Source: Corynebacterium sp. MSK297
GTDB lineage: Bacteria > Actinomycetota > Actinomycetes > Mycobacteriales > Mycobacteriaceae
NCBI RefSeq assembly: GCF_030232885.1
Contig: NZ_JASPGD010000003.1
Span: 61,212 to 125,211 of the forward strand
Length of the DNA: 64,000 bases
Direction: 5' to 3'
The translations under genes were made by a program, and so were the position numbers. The stretch's first letter is position 1; the number at the start of each line of letters is the position of its first letter. Of this stretch, positions 1 through 9,000 are shown one piece after another. The notes under the pieces were generated by a model. The model was not told the DNA's origin and did not search any database. It saw only the letters and a list, made by a program, of their open reading frames with translations.

Positions 1-1241
1 TCGATTTGTACTTCTGTTACTTGCGCATATGAAATGACGGACTGTATAAACGTTGGATCGTGGCAGGTCATGATCACCGCCGCGCCACCGGCTAAACACT
101 CATGTATGAGTTCGTGCATGCTTCTGTGATCAGCCGGGGTCAGCCCCACATCAGGTTCATCGAGCAGTACTACGTGCCGATGCTGTGCGACCACCGAAGC
201 CACCTGTAGTAAACGCAGCTGTGAGGGGTTGAGATCCAGCGGGTGCGTATCGCGCGTTAGCTCACTGGTATCGCACTCGCGGTTCTGCGTGCCAGTGATG
301 ATTTCCCAGAGCTTTTCGTCTGCCAACATTTCGCTTGCCAACGAATCCAGCACCTGTGCTGCCGGATCTTGCAAGGCCAACGAGACTGCGATGTCTTCTG
401 TGGCTGAGTTATCCGCGCTAATTCCAGCCAATTGCCGCAACAAAGTAGTTTTGCCAGCGCCGTTGGTCCCGCGTAGCCAGCACACCGCACCGGAACGTGC
501 CTGGAGATCCACCGGATTGCTGGAAAATTCGCGGGCAGCGGTGGTGGATTTCTGCAACTGCCACCAGCGCCGCTTCGGCGCACCACGGCGAGCGCGAATC
601 CCGGACCATTCTGCGAGGATCGTGCCCGGCTGGATGCGGGGCAAGCTGGGGTTTGGGCCGCCTGCTTGCACAGGCTCGGAAGCAGCGGTCTCGGACGTAG
701 TCGCAGCAGGCTCGGACGAATTCTGGCTAGTAGTGGTGTCGTAATCCAGGCACAGTACGACACCGGCGCCGCTGCTTGCATATCCCCGCAATGCGTGCAC
801 GACTGCCTGCGCGGAATCTGGATCTAGCCCCGCTGCGGGTTCGCAGGCGATGATGAAATCCGGGCAGGCAGCTAAAAAGCTGGCCACCAGCATCCGCCGG
901 GTTTGCCCACCCGAGAGCTGCGCGGGGTGGGCATGCGCGAACTCTTCAAGCCCGAGCTGGCGCAAAATTTCTCGACAGCGTGGTTCCATGTCTGCAGCTG
1001 CAATCCCTTGCTGCTCCATGGGCTGCGCGATTTCTTCGATGACCGTGTCGCGCTGGTGTGAGACCACCGAGCCGATCTCGTAGCCGAGGAGTAGCACGCG
1101 GGATGCCGAATCGTCGGTAAGAAAATCTCGATAATTCTGGGCCAGCCGCCAGGCATTGTCCTCGTCGGCAAGCAAGAGGTGACAGAATTTTTCGCTAAGC
1201 ACCCGCTGATGCATGGCCTGGAGATCCGCGTTTAGCTCCAT
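1..1241 (-). CDS. ECF transporter fused double ATPase (EcfA-EcfA'), 3' end outside window
   Basis: Energizing subunit of an ECF-type vitamin or metabolite importer: two ABC ATPase halves in one chain, acting at the cytoplasmic face with the T subunit encoded just upstream. The ATG at 1241 overlaps the EcfT stop by 8 bases, so the two are translationally coupled. I translated this frame by hand because it runs off the window. Half 1 has the signature LSGGQ (residues 109-113), but no Walker A; its Walker B reads IIACEP (Cys for Asp), and no H-loop His is seen. Half 2 has a clear Walker A (GTNGAGKTT, Lys264), a Q-loop (LALQD), Walker B LLDEP (Asp361-Glu362) and H-loop TCHD, but its signature is degraded to LNPSQ. 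About 413 residues are visible. Family assignment is firm; the substrate is unknown. Confidence 0.85.
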   Translation of the reverse strand, partial: MELNADLQAMHQRVLSEKFCHLLLADEDNAWRLAQNYRDFLTDDSASRVLLLGYEIGSVVSHQRDTVIEEIAQPMEQQGIAAADMEPRCREILRQLGLEEFAHAHPAQLSGGQTRRMLVASFLAACPDFIIACEPAAGLDPDSAQAVVHALRGYASSGAGVVLCLDYDTTTSQNSSEPAATTSETAASEPVQAGGPNPSLPRIQPGTILAEWSGIRARRGAPKRRWWQLQKSTTAAREFSSNPVDLQARSGAVCWLRGTNGAGKTTLLRQLAGISADNSATEDIAVSLALQDPAAQVLDSLASEMLADEKLWEIITGTQNRECDTSELTRDTHPLDLNPSQLRLLQVASVVAQHRHVVLLDEPDVGLTPADHRSMHELIHECLAGGAAVIMTCHDPTFIQSVISYAQVTEVQI

Positions 1242-1972
1242 GCGAGCACCACCAACCCGATGGCTGCGGCGGGGAAGATGAATCGCAATAAGATCTCCCA
1301 GCGGTGTGCGCGGACCGGGTAAAGCACAGTCCGCCGGCCAGGTGCGTCGTACCCCATGCCCTGAAGAGCGATTCCACGGTCGGCGCCCCGGGTTAAAAGA
1401 CGGGTGATCACGGGGATGATCATGCGGGGAATCACGGTGGTGAGGGTGACTTTGCGCCCAGCCAAGCGGTTGGCGGTGGTGACCTCACCGATCAAGGCGC
1501 TGGCCTGCGGGAGCAGCTGCAATGAGGCACCCAAAACATAGACGACGGAATGGTGCAGGCCGAGGTGCTGGAGGGCTTTGAGCAGATCCGGGATGTGTAC
1601 ATTTGCCATAGCTGCCAGCAGGGACGTCATGAGTGCGCAGAAACGCAGCGCGAGTTCACCCGCGCTAACCAGCCCGTCGGAAGTGAGCAACGGTGCGATC
1701 TGGTGTTCGCCGTGCGGGGCGTGCACCAGCAGCATCGACAACCCCGCGGGAATGGATAACGCGATGGACGTCGCCGGGACCGCTAAGCTGCGTGAACCAG
1801 CAATGCCCGCGAGCCAACCCAAGGCAATGATCGCGGCGTGCAGCAGCGGCCAGGAAATAGATAAGGCAGCCACCCACGCGGATACGCCAATAATGATGAC
1901 CGTGAGCGGGTGCAAAAAATGCACTGGCTTGCCGACGGGCGCCTGAGCGATGCTAGCTGTGCTCGGCTTCAT
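1232..1972 (-). CDS. ECF transporter T component (EcfT/CbiQ-like permease)
   Basis: Membrane scaffold (246 aa) that couples the ATPase subunit to the substrate-binding S component. The chain has about five hydrophobic segments, with residues 25-110 forming tightly packed helices. The C-terminal half carries the family's coupling features: a charged stretch (LLTRGADRGIALQGMGYD) resembling the Ala-Arg-Gly type coupling helices that contact the ATPases. It overlaps the S gene upstream and the ATPase gene downstream, giving the order S-T-A, a compact three-gene ECF operon. A solo dedicated (group I) system is inferred because all subunits are together. The substrate cannot be read from this subunit. 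Confidence 0.85.
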   Translation of the reverse strand: MKPSTASIAQAPVGKPVHFLHPLTVIIIGVSAWVAALSISWPLLHAAIIALGWLAGIAGSRSLAVPATSIALSIPAGLSMLLVHAPHGEHQIAPLLTSDGLVSAGELALRFCALMTSLLAAMANVHIPDLLKALQHLGLHHSVVYVLGASLQLLPQASALIGEVTTANRLAGRKVTLTTVIPRMIIPVITRLLTRGADRGIALQGMGYDAPGRRTVLYPVRAHRWEILLRFIFPAAAIGLVVLAWS

Positions 1973-2783
1973 CGCGGTGTTGTGGCGGAAGCAATTGGCG
2001 TAGGGTGCGCTTCGGCAATGCCTTCCAGGCGGCCCAGACGATGAGCAGCACCAAAATTTTATCCAGCGGGTCCGAGATGAACGACTGCAGCGTCACCGAC
2101 GCCAACAGCGACTGGCCCATCTCCCGGAACAAGGACACCACCGCACCAGTACCCACACCAGCGGTACCGCCGTAGACGAACGCGGCGACGGGCGCGGCGA
2201 GCGCACCAGCGATAATGCCGATGATCGCACCAGAGACAATCAGGCGCCACAGCTGGCGGAATGCCCCGAATTTGTGGATGGCCACACCGGACATCCAGCC
2301 GACGGCAGCCGAACCTGCTGCGAATGGCAGGGCAGCAGGGGCAATTAAAGCCCAGATGAGGTTGCTGAGAGCGCCCGTCGCCAAGCCCGCATAGGGCCCG
2401 GCGAGAGCCGCGATGAGCACCGTGCCGACGGCATCGAGGTACAGCGGAATACCAGAGGCGCCGATGATCTGGCCGACGACAATATTAAGCACCAACGCCA
2501 CCGGAATAATCGCGAGTGTGCGCGCCGGGATATACGGCACGGTGGAAATCAGCAGCAAGACAGTGCCGATCAAGTATCCGCCCATGGTGAACAACGCGGC
2601 GGTGGAGCCGACAGATTCCCATTCCGTCGGGCGCGCAAAAACCAGGATCAGCCAGGTTGCGGTAATGGCGGCCACACCCAACCAGCGCAGGATCAGTGCG
2701 TTACGGGTGGGACTGACAGAGGATTGGGAAGAGGACCGGGCAGAGGACTGGGAAGATGAGGACGAAGATTTCGCAGGTGACAT
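1953..2783 (-). CDS. ECF transporter S component (substrate-binding membrane protein)
   Basis: Predicted substrate-capture subunit of the ECF importer. I place the start at the ATG at 2783 (276 aa), which follows a purine-rich GAAGAAACGAG stretch; a longer reading frame adds 18 residues with no better signal. Residues 1-25 are a low-complexity Ser/Gln tract, then six hydrophobic segments follow. The segment around GTVLIAALAGPYAGLATGALSN is typical of the PF12822-like S family, where a Gly/Ala-rich helix precedes a conserved Asn. The stop overlaps ecfT. The next genes upstream are a TM2 protein and a nucleoside hydrolase; if they are functionally linked, a nucleoside or nucleobase-derived substrate is possible, but this is only context. 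Confidence 0.75.
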   Translation of the reverse strand: MSPAKSSSSSSQSSARSSSQSSVSPTRNALILRWLGVAAITATWLILVFARPTEWESVGSTAALFTMGGYLIGTVLLLISTVPYIPARTLAIIPVALVLNIVVGQIIGASGIPLYLDAVGTVLIAALAGPYAGLATGALSNLIWALIAPAALPFAAGSAAVGWMSGVAIHKFGAFRQLWRLIVSGAIIGIIAGALAAPVAAFVYGGTAGVGTGAVVSLFREMGQSLLASVTLQSFISDPLDKILVLLIVWAAWKALPKRTLRQLLPPQHRDEAEHS

Positions 2784-2848
2784 GAATACTCGTTTCTTCA
2801 GTGTTGCTGGGGCTTGGATTCTAAGCTCTGAACGCAAGGATCTCAGAA

Positions 2849-2900
2849 AACAGAAAACCCTCCGCCACCTGCCCCTATGTCACCTCGGGGTGGTCGGCGG
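2849..2900 (-). terminator. Rho-independent terminator or leader hairpin between TM2 gene and ecfS
   Basis: Read on the minus strand, arms at 2887-2900 and 2862-2875 pair imperfectly (CCGCC-ACC-CCCC against GGGG-GGT-GGCGG) and are followed by a T-rich run at 2849-2859. It lies 60-115 bases after the TM2 stop and about 65 bases before the ecfS start, so it most simply ends the TM2 transcript; an attenuator for the ECF operon is the alternative. Confidence 0.6.
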
Positions 2901-2962
2901 AAGCTCGTGTCGGCGGCTGTGCCTGTGGGCGGACTATGGGAGTCGACAAGCAAGTACAGGTT

Positions 2963-3406
2963 TTAGTCTAATGGCACGCCGTTGCTGTCGGTAGCGTAGT
3001 CGCCGCTACGGGCCACAATGAGCACGAATTCCACGATCACCCAGATATACAGTGCACCCAGGAAGAGGAAGCCGACCAAAATAATCGCTGTTGCATAGCC
3101 CAGCAGGCACAGCACCAACTGGGTAACTGCCTTTTTCGTATTACCCAGGTAAAAATTGTGTACGCCGAGCGGGCCCAAGAAAAACGCTAGAAGCGCAGCC
3201 GCCAGCATCGACTTTTGTTTATAACCCGGGAACGGCAGCTGTGGATCACCGTACTGGATATTCTGTTGCATACCTTGGCCTTGGTAGCCATAGTTGTTCG
3301 AATAGCCCGAATACTTTTCGTTCGGCAGCCCGTCGTTGTCATACTGGCCGTACTGGCTGTATTTGTTGTAGCCGTACTCGTTGTAGCCGCGATCCTGCGA
3401 GTTCAT
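2963..3406 (-). CDS. TM2 domain-containing membrane protein
   Basis: 147 aa. Residues 1-60 are a low-complexity Tyr/Gly/Gln/Asn-rich cytosolic tail (repeats of YGYN, YSQYGQY type). Residues 65-135 form the TM2 domain (PF05154): two membrane helices joined by a short turn, with the family hallmark FLGPLGVHNFYLGNTKKA. The last residues are polar and acidic. TM2 proteins have no settled biochemical role in bacteria. The gene starts 27 bases downstream of the nucleoside hydrolase stop without an evident ribosome binding site, and ends before a hairpin at 2849-2900. Confidence 0.85.
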   Translation of the reverse strand: MNSQDRGYNEYGYNKYSQYGQYDNDGLPNEKYSGYSNNYGYQGQGMQQNIQYGDPQLPFPGYKQKSMLAAALLAFFLGPLGVHNFYLGNTKKAVTQLVLCLLGYATAIILVGFLFLGALYIWVIVEFVLIVARSGDYATDSNGVPLD

Positions 3407-3432
3407 GACGCTTAAGCTTAGTGGATTTTATT

Positions 3433-4527
3433 TCAGCGCAGGTAACCCGCGGCCAGTCGTGCCGCACGGTTGAGCTCGGCGAAGGCACCGGAAATATCAG
3501 CCGCGCGGACCACCCGAGCGTTGGGCTCCCGGCCCCAATGGTTTTTAAAATCCGCGACGCTGGTGCCCCGGAACAGCTCGGATTCCGCCTCGACAGCCAC
3601 GCGCGTTTTCGTGCTGATGGTATCGACGGCACCCACAGCGATCATGACCGTCAACAAATCATGGATCTGTGCCTGGTAGCCTTCGCCGACGCTATCGTGA
3701 AATTCAAAATAAAACCGCGTGATCTCTTCTAGTAGCCCAGACCACGTGGTGCCTGGCATTTGATTGTGTAGCTCGCGCAGCCGTGCCGGGGTGAGCAGCA
3801 TCTGCTCGGTAACGCCCAAGGAACACAGAGTGATCGGGACGGGGGCCACCTCGAATAATTGTTGTGCGGCGTGGGGGTCGACCCAGAAATTCCACTCGGC
3901 AGTCGGGGTCGTATTGCCTGGATAATTGAGAGAACCCCCCATCACCGTGATGGCAGAAAACCGAGCGAATAGCTCTGGGTGTTCCTGCGCAAATATTGCG
4001 GCATTGGTGGCGGGGCCGGTAACGACCAGGTGGACGTCGTCATGCGTGCGTAGCGCAAGCTCCCAAATATCCTGCCACTGTGAGCCCAAGTGCACCCCGT
4101 GGCCAGGGGTATCGCTACCCGCGGTCCCCGGCCAGGTGCTGGTGGCATACCCCAAACCAGTTAAACCGTGGGTTTCCGGAGTAGTTTCCAGCTCGAGTTC
4201 TAGCGGGGCGGGGTGGCCCATAGCAACTGGGATCCGGGAGATTCCAGGGGAGATTGCAGCTGCATGCATTGATGTCGCACCTGCGGGCGCACCCCGAGGA
4301 GGAGTCGGGGAGCAGTGACCGAGCACCCAGGCGGCATTACGGGCAGTATTTTCCACCGTCGTGTTTCCGGCGGTGGTGGTCACCCCGACCAGATTGATTT
4401 CGCGTGCATGGTGCAGCGCAGATAGATAAAACAGCGCGTAGGCGTCATCAATGCCGGGATCACAATCGAGGAGAATCGTCGGCACGTTCGAAGCAGATGC
4501 ACGAGTTGTCGATGCACGAGTTGTCAT
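3433..4527 (-). CDS. Nucleoside hydrolase (inosine-uridine preferring family)
   Basis: Hydrolyses the N-glycosidic bond of ribonucleosides, releasing base and ribose for salvage (family knowledge). 364 aa from the ATG at 4527. The calcium- and ribose-binding signature is present near the N-terminus (LLDCDPGIDDAYAL: D-x-D-x-G-x-D-D). A later ITVMGGSL and a WNFWVDPHAA segment match the family's conserved GG and N-x-x-x-D-P elements. The frame could extend 50 residues upstream, but that part overlaps the neighbouring permease gene and is not family-like. The N-terminus begins with an exact 15-bp duplication giving TTRAS-TTRAS, upstream of the conserved core. Exact substrate preference is not readable. 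Confidence 0.88.
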   Translation of the reverse strand: MTTRASTTRASASNVPTILLDCDPGIDDAYALFYLSALHHAREINLVGVTTTAGNTTVENTARNAAWVLGHCSPTPPRGAPAGATSMHAAAISPGISRIPVAMGHPAPLELELETTPETHGLTGLGYATSTWPGTAGSDTPGHGVHLGSQWQDIWELALRTHDDVHLVVTGPATNAAIFAQEHPELFARFSAITVMGGSLNYPGNTTPTAEWNFWVDPHAAQQLFEVAPVPITLCSLGVTEQMLLTPARLRELHNQMPGTTWSGLLEEITRFYFEFHDSVGEGYQAQIHDLLTVMIAVGAVDTISTKTRVAVEAESELFRGTSVADFKNHWGREPNARVVRAADISGAFAELNRAARLAAGYLR

Positions 4528-4552
4528 AGTGCCGAGCTTAACTACTGAGCGG

Positions 4553-5929
4553 CTAGTGAGTTGCTTGGCTAGTTTTGCGTGCTCGAGCGGCCATTTCTGT
4601 GAGGGATTGCTTGACCTTTTCAAAGGCAGATAACGACGACTTCGCATCCTCGTCGTCCTCACTGGAAGCGATTTCAATGTCGTCGATGGTCAGGTCGCCG
4701 GCGCGCAGCCCCACCATCTCCGAGTGGTAACGCATAATTACCGCGACGGTAGCGGCAATTGGCACTGCTAAGAACGCACCAATAATGCCAGCCAGAGCAG
4801 AACCCAAAGTGATAGACAGCAACACGATTGCGGCGTGCAGCCCCATCGAACGCGACTGCAGTACCGGCTGCAAAATATTGCTTTCCAGCTGTTGCACCAA
4901 AATAATCAAGCCCAAAACCAGCAGAGCATTGGTCAAACCATTGGACACCAGCGCGATGATGACCGCTAAGGTACCGGCAGTAATAGCACCGATGATGGGG
5001 ATGAAGCCAGCGAAGAATGTAATCGTCGCTAGTACAAACGCCAGTGGCACATTCAGGATCCACAAGCCCAAACCGATGAAGACGGCATCGACAAACGAAA
5101 CCACCGCCTGGGTACGGAGGAAACCTGCGAGGGTGTTCCAGACGCGGGTCAGCAACTCCGTGGCATGCCAGCCGATATCGTGACCGGTGTATTGGCGCAG
5201 CCACGGCAGGAATTTCGAACCGTCTTTGAGGAAAAAGAACGTCAGCACAAACATGATCACGATGGTGATGACCAGCGTGCTGGCCACCGAAACACCCGAG
5301 ACCAGGCTCGAGGCGATAGTGCCAGACTGATTGCGCAAGAATTTCACAATGCTATCGGAAAATTCCGAAACCTTGCTGACGTCGACCTCAAACGGCAGCC
5401 GGTCAGTCATGGACATTAACTCGTGGGCGCCGCGTTCCGCCTGATTAACAAGCTCAGAGCCTTGGGAGCGGATGGTTGGGCCCATTGCTGCAAAAATACC
5501 GACGACTGCGCCGATAGTACCCAACAACGTGGTTAAAGCGGCTAAGGCCGGTGGGAATTTTATAAACCGCAAAAGCTTAGCCAGCGGTGCTAGCAAGGAA
5601 GTCACCAAAACTGCCAGAATCGCGGGAAGGATCGCCCGCCAGGCGAAGTACACGATGACTAGAGCCAGCGCCAGGGCAGCGATCGAGATAATCATCCGCC
5701 ATGCCCATGCCGCCATAGTTTTACCATCACGTGCCCAGATGACAGAGCGGTCTACATCCTCTACTACCACCGGGGTTTTCCGGTCTGGCGTAATATTGCT
5801 CAGCCCGGGTTCTGGTGCCGCGCCATCATTCGCCGTGATTTGATTGGCCGGACTGGCAGGGCGTGATGCCATCTCGGCTGATTGGCCTTCGGTGTTGGCA
5901 CTGGCAGAAGTGTCATCGTGGTTAGTCAC
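4553..5929 (-). CDS. AI-2E family transporter (PF01594 membrane permease)
   Basis: 458 aa, GTG start at 5929 closely preceded by a TATAGT -10-like element, so the mRNA may have a very short leader. Residues 1-75 are a polar, acidic cytoplasmic tail. About eight hydrophobic segments follow from residue 80; the long hydrophilic part between them (about 140-220) matches the extracytoplasmic region of the family. The C-terminal 45 residues are charged (ASSEDDEDAKSS). Members are permeases of varied or unknown substrate; the autoinducer-2 name comes from E. coli TqsA and should not be taken as function. It is separated by 25 bases from the nucleoside hydrolase gene, in the same direction. Confidence 0.82.
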   Translation of the reverse strand: MTNHDDTSASANTEGQSAEMASRPASPANQITANDGAAPEPGLSNITPDRKTPVVVEDVDRSVIWARDGKTMAAWAWRMIISIAALALALVIVYFAWRAILPAILAVLVTSLLAPLAKLLRFIKFPPALAALTTLLGTIGAVVGIFAAMGPTIRSQGSELVNQAERGAHELMSMTDRLPFEVDVSKVSEFSDSIVKFLRNQSGTIASSLVSGVSVASTLVITIVIMFVLTFFFLKDGSKFLPWLRQYTGHDIGWHATELLTRVWNTLAGFLRTQAVVSFVDAVFIGLGLWILNVPLAFVLATITFFAGFIPIIGAITAGTLAVIIALVSNGLTNALLVLGLIILVQQLESNILQPVLQSRSMGLHAAIVLLSITLGSALAGIIGAFLAVPIAATVAVIMRYHSEMVGLRAGDLTIDDIEIASSEDDEDAKSSLSAFEKVKQSLTEMAARARKTSQATH

Positions 5930-5952
5930 AACGTTGACTATAACTTACCAAG

Positions 5953-5988
5953 CCAAACAAAAAACGCCCCGGAGGGTACCGGGGCGTT
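5953..5988 (-). terminator. Strong Rho-independent terminator of putA
   Basis: A 10-bp perfect stem (AACGCCCCGG at 5963-5972 with CCGGGGCGTT at 5979-5988) and a 6-base loop. Read on the minus strand it is followed by a T-rich run (5953-5962). It lies 33 bases beyond the putA stop, so it ends the putA transcript; a strong stem without a T-run on the plus strand argues against bidirectional use. Confidence 0.9.
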
Positions 5989-6021
5989 GCGAAGTCTACG
6001 CAGCTAACTTAGCGCGTGAAT

Positions 6022-9000
6022 CTAACGCTGGATGTGGCCGGTTGGGCGGATGATGCCGAAGCGGTGCATCGTCACAGACAAGGCCTGTTCCAGCAGGTAA
6101 GGCAGCAGCTCGCGACGGCCGTCGGCAAGAACCTCCCAGTCGATGATGACGGACTCGGACTTCACAGCCGCGCGGTACGCCTCTGGCTCAACCTCACCGA
6201 TGGCACGAACGCGTGTCGACGGCACACCACCGAGTTCAGCGGCGAACTCATTGGTGTTAGCAACCTGGCAGTCGAAGCCCATCTCCTGCAGTTCTTCGGC
6301 GATCTCGCGGGTAGCCGACATATTCAGCTTCACGCCGGTGATCTCCGAAGCCAGGATCTGGCGTGCTACCTCGCGTGGCTTGTAGCCCTTGCCGACGCGC
6401 ACACGCAGGCGCTCCCAGAATGGTCGGTAACGGAAGATATTGGCCTCCGAGACCAGGCCGGTGTAGTCGTTGGAGCGGCCGAACTCGTTGTGCCAGTTCT
6501 TGGCATCCAGCTCGGCAGCGCGCCACAGCCAGTTGATGTCGTCGTCAGACAGCTGGGAGTCGAGGCGCTCGGACAGGTCCTTGAGCAAACGGGTGATCCG
6601 TGGGGAGATTTCCACCTTGTGGTGCTCCAGCTTGCCTTCGGACCAGGTACCGAACTGGCGAACGTAGTTTGGTCCACCAGCTTTAGCGCCAGGTCCCAGC
6701 ACGGAGTTCTTCCATCCACCGAAGGACTGACGCTGCACGATAGCGCCGGTGATGCCGCGGTTGACATAAGCGTTACCAACCTCGACATTTTCCATCCAGT
6801 ACTCAACTTCGTCATCGTTCAGCGAGTGGATGCCGCCGGTCAGGCCATAGCCAGTGGAGTTCTGCCACTCGATGGCTTCTTCCAGGGTTTCGGCGTACAT
6901 GATGCCCAGGACTGGACCGAAGCACTCGTTCTGGTGGTACCAGGAACCCGGCTGCACGTTGTCACGAATACCAGGCGACCACAGGGTGCCTTCTTCGTTC
7001 AGCTTCTCCGGCTTCAGCAGCCACTTCTCGCCTGGCTCCAGGTAGGTCAGGCCGCGGTAGAGCTTCTCAGTGGGCTCTTCGACCAGACCGTTCATGGTGA
7101 CGGAGATGTCAGTACCGAAGCCTGGCTTCAGAGTCTTGACGGCGTCGACCAGCTGGTTCTTGACACGCTCGGAATCCTTCAACGAACCAACCAGGATCGC
7201 CAGCGAGGATGCCGAGCACTTCTGACCGGAGTGGCCGAAGGCGGACTTGTAGAGGTCTTGCACAGCCAGGTCTGGGTCACAGGCCGGGGTGATGATCATG
7301 GCGTTCTTACCGGAAGTCTCGGCGTAGATATTCATGTCCGGCTTCCAGGAACGGAACAGGGCACCGGTATCGGAGGCGCCGGTCAAAACGACAGCATCGG
7401 TCTTGTCGCTCGAGATCAGGTGCTTACCAGCTTCGCCCTCGTCGGCGTTGACCAGCTGTACCAGGTCAGGGTTCTGGCCAGCGGCTTCCAAGCCGGCGCG
7501 CACGGCGTCGACAGCGACCTTCGCACAGTGCACAACCTGTGGAGCAGGCTTGATGATGGCCGCGGAACCAGCAGCCAGAGCAGCGGTGATACCACCGACT
7601 GGAATGGCGATTGGGAAGTTCCATGGCGGAACGATGACGGTCAGCTTGTTCGGGGTGAATACCGACTGGGTGCGATCCAGCGCGATGGCTTGCTGGCCGT
7701 AGTACGTAGCGAAGTCGATGGCCTCAGAGATTTCTGGGTCCGTCTGATCGACGGCCTTGCCAGCTTCCCAGGCGGCGACGGAAATCAGCTTGCCGCGGGC
7801 TTTTGCCAGCTCATCGCCGACGGAGTTCAGGACTTCGCAGCGTTCAGCGCCGGATAAGGCTGCCCAGTCGTCGGCAAGACCCACTGCGGTGTTGATGGCC
7901 TCATCCACCTCGGAGGTTTCGGTGACGGACTTGACGCCGTGCTCGCCTGGGTCGGATGCCAACGCCTCCAAAGCCCATTCGCGGTTCGCGCGCAGAGCTG
8001 GGTCGGTGTCAGGCTCGTTGATGAAGCGCCCGGTGTTCGGGGTCTGGCGGCCGGTTTCGTTGTTGCGGTCCTGCTGACGACGCTGACCAGCGAAAGTCTT
8101 CCAACGATCACGCACGGATGCGTAGAAGCGATCCTTCTGCTCCTGCATTGGGGTCTTACCCTTGTCGCTAGCTTCGTCCGGCGCGAACAAGGCGTACAGG
8201 AAGTTTTGTGATTCGGCGTTTTCTTCCAGACGACGCACCAGGTAGGAGACGGCAACGTCGAAGTCCTTCATGTGCACAACTGGGGTGTACAGGATCTGGC
8301 GACCGACGACGTCGTGCACAGCCTTGGCCTGTGCAGGGGACATGCCTGCCAACATCTCGGCGTCGATCTGACGGGAAACGCCACGCTTTTCCGCCAGTTC
8401 CACGGCCAAGCCCATAGTGAAGAGGTTGTGCGAGGCGACACCGATGCGAATGGCGTCGGCGTATTCTTCACGCAGGATGTAGTCCAGCAGACGGATGTAG
8501 TTGGCATCGACTTCCGCCTTGGACAGGTAAGGAGCCAGCGGCCAGCCGTGAACCTCGGATTCGACGCGCTCCAGCGACAGGTTGGCGCCCTTGACGATGC
8601 GCACCTTGATTGGAGCACCGCCGTTTTTCACACGCTCGACAGCGAATTCAGCCAACTCCTGCAGTGCTTCGAAGGCATCCGGCAGATAAGCCTGGACAAC
8701 GATGCCAGCCTGGAGGTCTGTGAACTCGTCTTCCGACAGCAGTTCCTTGAACAGGCGGATGGTGAGGTGGAGGTCGTGGTATTCCTCCATGTCTAGGTTG
8801 ATGAAGACCTGAGGTTTACGGCTAATAGCTTCGCGGTACATCGGACGCAAGCGGTCCTTCAAACGCTCCACGGAACCGTCGTGATCCCAGTGGTTCAGCT
8901 GCGCACATAGCGAGGAAGCTTTCACGGATACATAGGTCACCCGTGGGTTACGCACCAGCTCCATGGTGCGGTCAAAACGGGATTTGGCTTCTTCTTCACC

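Noticed and set aside
2838..2962. Riboswitch before the ECF operon
   Set aside because: I looked for TPP, cobalamin, FMN and preQ1 core motifs and saw none; the hairpin is explained as a terminator.
6016..7857. Plus-strand frame of 613 codons
   Set aside because: Antisense to putA; long because GC-rich codons leave few stops on the opposite strand. PutA is unmistakable.
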